From PALSA-693 sp963702305 (lineage in GTDB: Bacteria; Actinomycetota; Acidimicrobiia; Acidimicrobiales; Palsa-688), in NCBI GenBank assembly GCA_963702305.1, contig CAVPBX010000003.1, forward strand, positions 1 to 64,000: a DNA stretch of 64,000 nucleotides, written 5' to 3'. The translations under genes and the position numbers were made by a program. Under the pieces are notes generated by a model. It made no database searches and was not told the DNA's origin. It worked only from the letters and a program-made list of their open reading frames with translations. Positions 26,413 through 33,583 of this stretch are shown here, one piece after another. Position 1 is the stretch's first letter, and each line of letters opens with the position of its first letter.

Positions 26413-27132
26413 TCAGGCGTCGATGTCGCCGAGGGCGGCTGCGGCAGCGGCAACCTTCGCCGCCACCTCGGCCAGGGTCGAGTCGGCGGTGCTGAGACCA
26501 GACCGGGAGGCGAGTAGCGGACTGACCTCCCGAAGGGCCTCGAAGGTCGTCCCGTGGGCAACCGGGATCACCCGGTCCGTGGCGAGCAGAGCGGAGAGTT
26601 CCTTCTCCGCGATGCCCTCCTGCTCGATGCTCTTGAGCAGCGCCGGGGTGACCAGCACGATCCCGATGCGCGAGTTCCGGAGTCCCTTGTCGATCTCGCG
26701 GATCAGCAGAGTGCCCAGGGGGACATCCTTCTCGCTGAACCACACCGACGCTCCGCTGGACTCCAGGCTGTTGCATAGTTCGGCCGCGCTGCTCTCGCGG
26801 TCGTCCCAGGCATGACAGAGGAACAGGTCCCTGCGCTCCGGGTGCGACACGGCCTGCTCGGCCGCTTTGCGGGCGACCGGCTCGATGGACCGCCACTCGG
26901 TCGGGGAATAGGTGACCGACCCGCCAGCCCGGGTGCGTCCTGACCTCCCCCCGGACGAGCCGCCGCCACTGGATCCGCCACCGCGGTACGAGGACCCGCT
27001 GCTCCCGTACGACGAGACCGGTGACGAGTACGATGAGCGACCGTACCCGGAGTAGCGATAGCGGCACGCCGGGCAGGCTGCAGCCGCGGCCGCCGAGCGG
27101 TGGCCTCGCACAGGAGCGGTGCATTGCGACAT
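26413..27132 (-). CDS. TIR-domain protein with N-terminal Cys motif and Ser/Gly linker
   Basis: From ATG at 27132 the 239-residue protein has MSQCTAPVRGHRSAAAAAAC followed by PAC, a small Cys cluster like a zinc ribbon half. A Tyr/Ser/Gly linker of about 45 residues follows, then a TIR domain: DLFLCHAWDDRESSAAELCN, SGASVWFSEKDVPLGTLLIR and SRIGIVLVTPALLK..GIAEKELSALL. The Glu in WFSEKD is at the position of the NADase catalytic residue of TIR enzymes. Bacterial TIR proteins often degrade NAD+ or make signalling nucleotides in immunity. No partner defence gene is adjacent, and the IS3 element lies just downstream. Confidence 0.8.
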   Translation of the reverse strand: MSQCTAPVRGHRSAAAAAACPACRYRYSGYGRSSYSSPVSSYGSSGSSYRGGGSSGGGSSGGRSGRTRAGGSVTYSPTEWRSIEPVARKAAEQAVSHPERRDLFLCHAWDDRESSAAELCNSLESSGASVWFSEKDVPLGTLLIREIDKGLRNSRIGIVLVTPALLKSIEQEGIAEKELSALLATDRVIPVAHGTTFEALREVSPLLASRSGLSTADSTLAEVAAKVAAAAAALGDIDA

Positions 27133-27326
27133 ATCTCCGATGCTACAAGGGGCCTGCGACATTTCTGCCGTGCCCCAATCGTGCCCCATGCAACGGGAAA
27201 GAGTGGGCAATGCGGGGCAGAGGGAGGCGACTCGGGCTTCCCGAATGCCGGCCCGACCAGCTGTTTCGGGCAGTCCTGGGCCGCAGGGGTGAGTCACGAA
27301 GAAGGCCACGTGGCGCCTGAAAAGCG

Positions 27327-27361
27327 TGAGGTCACCGGATCGACGCCGGTTCCGACCACCA
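27327..27361 (+). tRNA. tRNA 3'-end remnant (T-arm, acceptor strand and CCA)
   Basis: The stretch carries TCACCGGATCGACGCCGGTT then CCGACCACCA: a T-arm with an ACCGG/CCGGT stem and an atypical 7-nt loop (ATCGACG rather than TTCGAAT), an acceptor 3' strand TCCGACC and an encoded CCA. No D-arm, anticodon arm or matching 5' acceptor lies upstream, so this is not a functional tRNA. Such 3' fragments are commonly left as attachment sites by integrative elements that target tRNA genes. Confidence 0.55.
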
Positions 27362-27372
27362 GGAAAGTGGCC

Positions 27373-27401
27373 CCTGACCAGGGATTTTGTCCCTGGCCAG
27401 G
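27373..27401 (+). terminator. Strong hairpin, terminator-like
   Basis: CCTGACCAGGGA and TCCCTGGCCAGG pair over 12 bp with one mismatch, closing a TTTTG loop. It lies 12 nt after the tRNA remnant, where a tRNA terminator would be. There is no downstream T-tract, so termination efficiency is uncertain. It may instead be part of the element end. Confidence 0.45.
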
Positions 27402-27600
27402 CGGCCGCTCCTGAGGCCCTCGAAGGGCAAGGAAGCCGCTGAGGGGGGTAGCGTTACGCTCCCTCCGCCAGAGCGATCCTCCCCATGGCCTGGCTGCCCG
27501 GACCCGCCCCCAAACCCGGCAACCCGCGCGGCGGCCGGCCCGATCGATGAGTTCCACGACGCCATCCCGTCTCATTTCCAACTGACCAAGGAAAGAGACC

Positions 27601-29184
27601 ATGAGCATCGACTACGAGATCACCGATTGGGAGGCGGCCCCGGCCGAGTTGTTCGGGCCCCCCCAGGTCGTCACCACAGGGCGGTCCCGCTGGGTCGCGC
27701 TGGTCGTGCTGTGCGTTGGGATGCTGATGATTGTTCTCGATGTCACCGTCGTGAACGTTGCACTTCCCTCCATTCAGCGGGACCTTCGCTTCTCCCAAGC
27801 CAATCTTGCTTGGGTGGTCAACGCCTACCTCCTCACCTTCGGTGGGCTGTTGCTGCTGGCCGGGCGGATTGGGGATCTCTTCTCCCGCCGCGGCGTCTTT
27901 CTCTCCGGCCTCGCCATCTTCACCTTCGCATCGCTGCTCTGCGGTATCGCCCAGACGCAAGCGATGCTCGTTGCCGCCCGGTTCCTCCAAGGCGTGGGCG
28001 GCGCCATGACGTCAGCCGTGATCCTCGGGATGATCGTCACCATGTTCCCCGAACCACGCGACCAGGCCAAGGCCATTGGCGTGTTCAGTTTCGTGGCGTC
28101 CGCTGGCGGATCGATCGGGCTCCTGGCCGGCGGTCTGGTGACTCAGGCACTCGACTGGCACTGGATCTTCTTCATCAACCTGCCCGTTGGCGCGGCCACG
28201 GCTGTGTTCGCTCGTCGCTTGTTGCCCCGTGACCGCGGGACGGGTCTGCTGGGCGGAGCTGACATCACCGGGGCAATCCTCATCACCGGTGGACTGATGC
28301 TGGCGGTCTATGCCATCGTAAAGCCCGCGGCCGAATACGGCTGGACTGCGATCCAGACTCTGGCTTTCGTTGGTGCCGCTCTCGCCTTGCTCGCAGCCTT
28401 CGTTGCCCGCCAGGCGACCGCTCGGAACCCGCTCATTCCTCTGGTTACCTTCCGTTCTCGGAACCTGGCGGGAACCAACGCGATTCAAATGCTGACGGTT
28501 CCCGCCATGTTCGGAATGTTCTTCCTCGGTTCGCTGTATCTACAGCGGGTGCTCGGATACGACGCCCTGCACATCGGTTTGGCGTTCCTGCCGTTGACGC
28601 TGCTGATGGGCACACTGTCGCTCGGGTTCACGGACCGGTTGACGATGCGATTTGGCGCCAAAGCCACCTTGATAGCCGGCTTTCTACTGGTTGGCGCCGG
28701 CCTCGCCCTGTTGACCCAACTGCCCGTACGCGGCGCCTATTTGACCAACATCCTGCCCGCTATCGTCCTATTCGGCATAGGGGCAGGGCTCGCGTTTCCG
28801 GCGCTGATGACGCTGGCAATGTCGGGCGCCACGCCCGAAGACGCCGGGTTGGCGTCGGGCCTGGTCAATACGACGGCGCAGATCGGCGGGGCGCTCGGAC
28901 TGGCCGTGCTCGCAACTATCGCCAGCAGCAGGACACACCAGCTCGCTGGTCGGGGCCAATCGTCGGCCGCGGCCCTGACTCAGGGGTACCGGCTGGCATT
29001 CCTCATTGCGTTGGGACTCATCGCGGTCGCAATCGCATTGGCGGCGATGCTGTTGCGACACTCGCCCAACGTGGAAGAGCTGGGCGGCGGACAAGACCGC
29101 GGACAAGACCGCGGATCGTTCGAAGACGTGGACGCTCCAGCGCTCAACCTTCTCGCCGAACCCGTCCCATGTATGGCTGATTGA
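27601..29184 (+). CDS. MFS drug efflux transporter, DHA2 (EmrB/QacA) type
   Basis: A 527-residue proton-coupled exporter with about 14 transmembrane helices. Signature motifs are LDVTVVNVALPSIQRDLRFS (DHA2 motif in TM1), LLLLAGRIGDLFSRRGVFLS (motif A, loop 2-3), RFLQGVGGAMTSAVILGMIV and GGSIGLLAGGLVTQALDWHW (motif C in TM5). The hydrophilic C-terminus contains a short QDRGQDRG duplication. An AAGGAAAGAGACC precedes the ATG. It probably exports hydrophobic or cationic compounds. The next gene's promoter lies 15 nt beyond its stop. Confidence 0.92.
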   Translation: MSIDYEITDWEAAPAELFGPPQVVTTGRSRWVALVVLCVGMLMIVLDVTVVNVALPSIQRDLRFSQANLAWVVNAYLLTFGGLLLLAGRIGDLFSRRGVFLSGLAIFTFASLLCGIAQTQAMLVAARFLQGVGGAMTSAVILGMIVTMFPEPRDQAKAIGVFSFVASAGGSIGLLAGGLVTQALDWHWIFFINLPVGAATAVFARRLLPRDRGTGLLGGADITGAILITGGLMLAVYAIVKPAAEYGWTAIQTLAFVGAALALLAAFVARQATARNPLIPLVTFRSRNLAGTNAIQMLTVPAMFGMFFLGSLYLQRVLGYDALHIGLAFLPLTLLMGTLSLGFTDRLTMRFGAKATLIAGFLLVGAGLALLTQLPVRGAYLTNILPAIVLFGIGAGLAFPALMTLAMSGATPEDAGLASGLVNTTAQIGGALGLAVLATIASSRTHQLAGRGQSSAAALTQGYRLAFLIALGLIAVAIALAAMLLRHSPNVEELGGGQDRGQDRGSFEDVDAPALNLLAEPVPCMAD

Positions 29185-29198
29185 CCTTGCCATCCGCC

Positions 29199-29244
29199 GT
29201 CAAGATGACCTTGACAGGTCCGGCAGTGTCAAGGTAGTCTTGAC
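29199..29244 (+). promoter_or_regulatory. Two 17-bp palindromes over a probable leaderless promoter
   Basis: GTCAAGATGACCTTGAC (29199-29215) and GTCAAGGTAGTCTTGAC (29228-29244) share GTCAAG/CTTGAC arms, with centres 29 bp apart (close to three helix turns). The first contains a -35-like TTGACA (29211-29216) and the second a -10-like TAGTCT (29235-29240), with 18-nt spacing. The ATG at 29248 follows 7 nt after the -10, so the transcript would be leaderless. Occupancy of both sites would block the promoter completely. Confidence 0.65.
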
Positions 29245-29247
29245 GGT

Positions 29248-29634
29248 ATGACGCAGGCACCAGAACCAGACGACCCGAGCGAACCCCGCAAAGTCTCGCC
29301 CCTAATGATCGCCACTTGGGAGGCGGCCACCTCCGACCCTGATCCGCTGGCTGCTCTGGGCGCCACCCGAGCCCTGGTGGGGCTCCTATCGACATGGGAG
29401 TCGCAGCTGGCCGGAGAAGCGGTGGCCGCCGGGGCGACCTGGGAATCGATCGGGGGGTCAGTTGGCGTGAGCCGCCAGGCCGCTTGGGAGCGCTTCCACG
29501 ACGAAGTCCACGACTTCCGATACCAAGTGAAGAATGAGGCCCGCACTCTGCGCGACCGGCAGCGCAAAGAATGGGACGAGTTCAGGGACAACGTGAAGAG
29601 CCAGGCCAAAGCTCGCCATCGCCATTCGCACTAA
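29248..29634 (+). CDS. Small helix-turn-helix protein
   Basis: A 128-residue protein with GATWESIGGSVGVSRQAAWE, a classic HTH (W-x-x-I-G-x-x-x-G-V-S-R-Q-A), flanked by an N-terminal helix and a charged C-terminal helix with EVHDFRYQVKNEARTLRDRQ, probably a coiled coil. It lies directly under the twin palindromes and may bind them as an autorepressor, possibly also affecting the upstream efflux gene; this is inferred from position. There is no canonical ribosome-binding site, as expected for a leaderless message. Confidence 0.7.
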   Translation: MTQAPEPDDPSEPRKVSPLMIATWEAATSDPDPLAALGATRALVGLLSTWESQLAGEAVAAGATWESIGGSVGVSRQAAWERFHDEVHDFRYQVKNEARTLRDRQRKEWDEFRDNVKSQAKARHRHSH

Positions 29635-29692
29635 CGGTCGTCGCCAACCACTGGCGCCATCCCGTAAGGTCCACTCTGACAAGGACGTGGTC

Positions 29693-30358
29693 ATGGGCGA
29701 CACGACGCAGTTCACGATTGGTGCCGAGGCGATCTGTACCGACGGCGTTGCCGGCGAGGTGAGGCAGGTAGTGATCGATCCGGTGGCGCGGGTGGTCACC
29801 CATCTCGTGGTCGAGCCCAAGCACCGCAGCGGTCTCGGTCGCCTCGTCCCCCTTGACCTCGTCGATGCCACGACCGGCGACATCCGACTTCGCTGCACGA
29901 CGGCGGAGTTCGAGCAGCTCGACCATGCCGAAGAAACGCAGTTCCTGACGGGCGGGATCGGCGGGTACGGCGGCTACGCACCCGGCCAGACGCTGGCTTG
30001 GCCCTACTACGGCCTCGCTGGCGGCATGCTGGGCGACGTGATTGGCGGCGGCGTGGGGATAGGCAATGCCGCGTTGCCCGTTGTCCACGACACTCTCCCC
30101 TTAGGCGAGGTGGCCGTACAGCGGGGGGACCAGGTCCACGCCACTGACGGCGACATCGGCCAGGTCCAAGGGCTCGTGATCGATCCGCGCAACCGTCACG
30201 TAACCCACGTGCTGCTGCAAGAAGGACACCTGTGGGGCCGCAAGGAAGTCGCTATCCCCATCAGCGCCGTGGCCGGCGTCGACGAGCACGGCATCGAGCT
30301 CAAGATGACGAAGGACGACGTGGCGGACTTGCCTCCGGTGGACTTCGACCACCTGTGA
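29693..30358 (+). CDS. Protein with two PRC-barrel-like domains
   Basis: The 222-residue product repeats a short beta-barrel: FTIGAEAICTDGVAGEVRQV with VIDPVARVVTHLVVEPKH near the N-terminus, and VQRGDQVHATDGDIGQVQGL with VIDPRNRHVTHVLLQEGHLW near the C-terminus. The GxVxxVVIDPxxRxVTHLVV pattern is that of PRC-barrel domains. A Gly/Tyr-rich linker with GGIGGYGGYAPG lies between. A start at ATG 29693 (AAGGACGTGG upstream) is preferred over GTG 29687. Such proteins are often stress-related and cytoplasmic; a partner is not evident. Confidence 0.75.
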   Translation: MGDTTQFTIGAEAICTDGVAGEVRQVVIDPVARVVTHLVVEPKHRSGLGRLVPLDLVDATTGDIRLRCTTAEFEQLDHAEETQFLTGGIGGYGGYAPGQTLAWPYYGLAGGMLGDVIGGGVGIGNAALPVVHDTLPLGEVAVQRGDQVHATDGDIGQVQGLVIDPRNRHVTHVLLQEGHLWGRKEVAIPISAVAGVDEHGIELKMTKDDVADLPPVDFDHL

Positions 30359-30395
30359 GTGGTCGGGCCCGGCCGCTATCGGCAAAGGTGGCCGG

Positions 30396-31175
30396 ATGGA
30401 GACGCTCAAGGACCGGGTAGCGGTGGTGACCGGGGCCGCCAGCGGCATCGGTCTCGGGATCGCCGAGTCGTTGGTGGCCGAGGGGATGAAGGTGATGCTC
30501 GCCGACGTCGACGCCGCCGGTCTGGCCCGGGAAGAAGGACGCCTGGCCGCCGCCGGGGCGACGGTCGCATCGTCGGTGGTCGATGTCGGCGACGCCTTCG
30601 AGGTCGACGGGCTCGCCGACGCGGTACTGAGTCGCTTCGGCGGTGTGCACCTCATCTGCAACAACGCGGGCATCGTCCGGCCCGGCCGGACCTGGGAACT
30701 CCCGCTCGCCGATTGGGAGGCCGTCCTGCGAGTCAACCTGATGGGGGTGGTGCACGGCGTGAGGAGCTTCGTCCCGGCCCTGCTCGCCTCCGGCGAGGAG
30801 GGCCACGTGGTCAACGTGGCCTCGATGGCCGCGGTCGTCCCGGTGCCCGGCATCGGCCCGTACAACGTGTCCAAACACGGGGTGCTGGCGCTCAGTGAGG
30901 TCCTGCAGGCGGAGTTGGCCGCGGCCGGGGCGCCGATCGGTGTCACCGTGGTGATGCCGGGCCGGGTGCCCACCCATCTCGGCCGGCCGCCCGGGTCGTC
31001 TCATACGGAGCCGGCCCCGGCCCTCCAGCCCGGTGAGATCGACCCCGCCGACGTGGGAGTCCAGGTGGTGGAGGCCGTCTATCGCAACCAGCTCCACCTC
31101 TTCACCCACCCCGACCGCATAGGTGACGTGGTGGCTCGGTTCGCCCGGATTACCGACTCGGTGACGCCAGGCTGA
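30396..31175 (+). CDS. Short-chain dehydrogenase/reductase
   Basis: A 259-residue classical SDR: RVAVVTGAASGIGLGIAESL (TGxxxGIG cofactor motif), MLADVDAAGL with Asp after strand two (NAD preference), LICNNAGIVRPGRTW, VNVASMAAVVPVPGIGPYNV with the catalytic Ser and Tyr, and SKHGVLALSEVLQAEL with Lys. The YxxxK motif is YNVSK. The C-terminus is normal in length. The substrate is unknown, and the 3' end overlaps the convergent adenylate cyclase gene by 26 nt. Confidence 0.88.
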   Translation: METLKDRVAVVTGAASGIGLGIAESLVAEGMKVMLADVDAAGLAREEGRLAAAGATVASSVVDVGDAFEVDGLADAVLSRFGGVHLICNNAGIVRPGRTWELPLADWEAVLRVNLMGVVHGVRSFVPALLASGEEGHVVNVASMAAVVPVPGIGPYNVSKHGVLALSEVLQAELAAAGAPIGVTVVMPGRVPTHLGRPPGSSHTEPAPALQPGEIDPADVGVQVVEAVYRNQLHLFTHPDRIGDVVARFARITDSVTPG

Positions 31176-31965
31176 TCTCGGCTACCGACACTTTGTCGCC
31201 GATGCCTTTCAGCCGCCGAGCCCGGGCCCGGCCGACCGTGATGCCGGGTACCGGTCCCGCGGCCGCGATGGCACCCATGGTGGCGACGGCGTGCCCGCCG
31301 CGGGCGATCTCCGCCACCCGGGCGGCCACGTTGACCGCGTGACCGATGACATCATCGGCGCTCACGATGGCGTCGCCCATGTGCACGCCGGCTCGCAACC
31401 GTAGCGGGGGCGGAGCGGTGTCGATCAGGCCGACCGCGGCCCGCAGGCCGCCCTCCGGGTTGGGGAACGTGCACAGCAGCCCGTCCCCGAGGTGCTTGAC
31501 GATCCGGCCCCCGTCCCGCCGCACGACCGGGCGCGCCGCCCGCTGGTGCACTTGGAGCAGCGCCAGGGCGGCTTGGTCACCGTTCTCGGCCGTAAACGAG
31601 GTGAAGCCCTCGAGGTCGGTGAAGACCACCGTCATCGGCTCGGGCCGACCGCTCTCCGGCGGCCCCAACCGGGACGACAGCAGCTGGGCCGCGCCCAGCC
31701 CCAGCGCCGAAAGCCGCGACGGACGCTGCTCGACGGTGCGCTCCAGGAACCGCTCGATCACCACGGACGGCCCGGCCGTCGACATCGGTGCCTCACCCGG
31801 GTTGTCCAGCCAGCGCCGGTCGATCAGGCCCATCTCTAAGGCCACGTCCGCGGCTTCGGCGTCATGGCGGATCAGCTCGGCCGCCTTGCGGGCCAGGAGC
31901 CGGCGCACCCTCTCGACGGTATTGGCCCCGACGTCGCGCGCTCGATCCGCCTGCTCGGGGTTCAC
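31150..31965 (-). CDS. Class III adenylate/guanylate cyclase
   Basis: A 271-residue soluble cyclase. The first 90 residues include VERVRRLLARKAAELIRHDA and AADVALEMGLIDRRWL and resemble the helical regulatory segments of mycobacterial cyclases. The catalytic domain has MTVVFTDLEGFTSFTAENGD with metal-binding Asp, RIVKHLGDGLLCTFPNPEGG with the second Asp, LRAGVHMGDAIVSADDVIGH, and AVNVAARVAEIARGG with transition-state Asn and Arg. The purine-specifying Lys is present in VKHLGDG, favouring ATP. It would make cAMP; no effector is visible here. Confidence 0.85.
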   Translation of the reverse strand: MNPEQADRARDVGANTVERVRRLLARKAAELIRHDAEAADVALEMGLIDRRWLDNPGEAPMSTAGPSVVIERFLERTVEQRPSRLSALGLGAAQLLSSRLGPPESGRPEPMTVVFTDLEGFTSFTAENGDQAALALLQVHQRAARPVVRRDGGRIVKHLGDGLLCTFPNPEGGLRAAVGLIDTAPPPLRLRAGVHMGDAIVSADDVIGHAVNVAARVAEIARGGHAVATMGAIAAAGPVPGITVGRARARRLKGIGDKVSVAEISLASPSR

Positions 31966-31969
31966 CCGA

Positions 31970-33226
31970 TCACCCTACCGGGGTACCCTCCCGCCAACGG
32001 GTCCCCGCCGGCACCGTGGCCGGCTCCTTGGGCAGGCCCAGCACCATCTCGCCGATGATGTTGCGCTGCACCTGGGACGTGCCGGCGTAGATCGTGCCGG
32101 CCCGGGCCATGAGGAAGGTGCCGACCCAGGAGGCGCTGTCGTCAGGCGCCCCCACGTCGTCGGCCTGGAAACCGCTCGACATGCGCCCCGACGGGATCAG
32201 GGCCCCGGCGCCCAGGATGTCCACCGCGAGCTCGGTGGCCACCTTGTGGTACTCGCTCCAGTACAGCTTGAACGTCGACTCCGTCGGCCCCGGCTGCCCC
32301 CCGGCCAGGAACTTGGTCAAGGTGCGCATCCCGAGATACCGCATGATCTCGACCTTGGCGTAGCACCAGGCCAGGCGTTGGCGGATCAAGGGATCCGATG
32401 AAGCGCCCGTCGATCGGGCCAACTCCAGCAACCGGTCCAGCTCGGACCTGAACATGATCGGAAACGTGGCCGCCGCTTCCCCCCGCTCGTACCCGAGCAG
32501 GGTCATGGCCACCGCCCAGCCGGCGTTGACGCCGCCGACGACATTGTCCCGGGGGGTGCGGGCGTCGGTGAAAAACGTCTCGTTGAACTCCGACTGGCCC
32601 GTCATCATCCGGATGGGGCGTACCGCCACCCCGGGCTGCTCCATGGGGACCAGCAGGAAGGTGATCCCCTTGTGTTTGGGGGCCTCCGGGTCGGTGCGCG
32701 CCAGCACGAACACCCAGTTGGCCAGATGGGCCACCGAAGTCCAAGTCTTCTGGCCGTTGATCACCCACTCGTCGCCGTCGAGGACCGCCCGGGTGCCCAG
32801 GTTGGCCAGGTCGGACCCGGCCCCGGGCTCGGAATACCCCTGGCACCAGCGGTCGGCGCCCGACAGGATGCGGGGCAGGAAGCGCCGCTTCTGCTCGTCG
32901 GTCCCCCACTGCAGGATGGTGTTGCCGACCATCTGGATGCCGAATACGTCGTTGGGGCCGCCGGTCGGCACGCCGGCCCGGAAAAACTCCTCGGCCATGA
33001 CGACCTGCTCGAGGGGCGACAGCCCGCCGCCGCCGTACTCCTGGGGCCACGACGCGGCCAGCAAACCGTTGTCGTAGAGCGTGGCCCGCCAGTCCTCGGT
33101 GAAAGTGGCGGCCGCCTCGTGATCGAGCCCCCCGATGCCCTTCCACCCGGTGGGCAGATGCTCGCCGAGGAAGGCGCGGATCTTGTCCCGATGAGCCTCG
33201 GCCTCCGGCGGGTAGTGCGGGTCCAC
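31970..33226 (-). CDS. Acyl-CoA dehydrogenase
   Basis: A 418-residue FAD enzyme of the ACAD fold. The N-terminal helical domain has ENGLLAASWPQEYGG-like sequence (YDNGLLAASWPQEYGGGGLS). The middle beta domain has CQGYSEPGAGSDLANLGTRA then VINGQKTWTSVAHLANWVFV. The C-terminal domain has RQRLAWCYAKVEIMRYLGMR and ends with TIYAGTSQVQRNIIGEMVLG. FAD-binding and C-terminal signatures are intact. The large ACAD type with this motif set is common in actinobacterial steroid or branched acyl-CoA degradation; the substrate is not determinable. Confidence 0.9.
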   Translation of the reverse strand: MDPHYPPEAEAHRDKIRAFLGEHLPTGWKGIGGLDHEAAATFTEDWRATLYDNGLLAASWPQEYGGGGLSPLEQVVMAEEFFRAGVPTGGPNDVFGIQMVGNTILQWGTDEQKRRFLPRILSGADRWCQGYSEPGAGSDLANLGTRAVLDGDEWVINGQKTWTSVAHLANWVFVLARTDPEAPKHKGITFLLVPMEQPGVAVRPIRMMTGQSEFNETFFTDARTPRDNVVGGVNAGWAVAMTLLGYERGEAAATFPIMFRSELDRLLELARSTGASSDPLIRQRLAWCYAKVEIMRYLGMRTLTKFLAGGQPGPTESTFKLYWSEYHKVATELAVDILGAGALIPSGRMSSGFQADDVGAPDDSASWVGTFLMARAGTIYAGTSQVQRNIIGEMVLGLPKEPATVPAGTRWREGTPVG

Positions 33227-33236
33227 GACCCCTAAC

Positions 33237-33533
33237 CTACCGGCGCGTCGCCTCCGAGCGCCGGTCCGCGGTGCGGCCGATCACCCGGGCCAGGGCCACC
33301 AGTACGAACGCCAGCCCGAAGGCTTCCAGCACCTGGTGCCAGCCCCACCCCAGCGCCACCGCCATGACCAGTCCGATCCCGCTGGCCGAGAGGGGCAGGC
33401 CCCACCAGCTCCGGAGCCGGCGCCGGAACGCCACCACCGCCAGGGCCGCGCCGAGCAGCACGAAGAACAACGGCCCGTAGCCGAGGGCGATGACGCAGAA
33501 CAGCCCGACCAGGCCACACAAGAAGTAGAACAC
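33237..33533 (-). CDS. Small membrane protein
   Basis: A 98-residue protein with three or four hydrophobic segments: YFLCGLVGLFCVIALGYGPL, FFVLLGAALAVVAF, LPLSASGIGLVMAVALGWGW and LEAFGLAFVLVALARVI. The C-terminus is basic. No family recognised. It ends 11 nt before the acyl-CoA dehydrogenase start on the same strand, so co-transcription is likely. Confidence 0.65.
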   Translation of the reverse strand: MFYFLCGLVGLFCVIALGYGPLFFVLLGAALAVVAFRRRLRSWWGLPLSASGIGLVMAVALGWGWHQVLEAFGLAFVLVALARVIGRTADRRSEATRR

Positions 33534-33583
33534 GGAAGCCGGAATTTTAGCGGACCCGCTCTCGCCCCGACCATGATGGCGCC

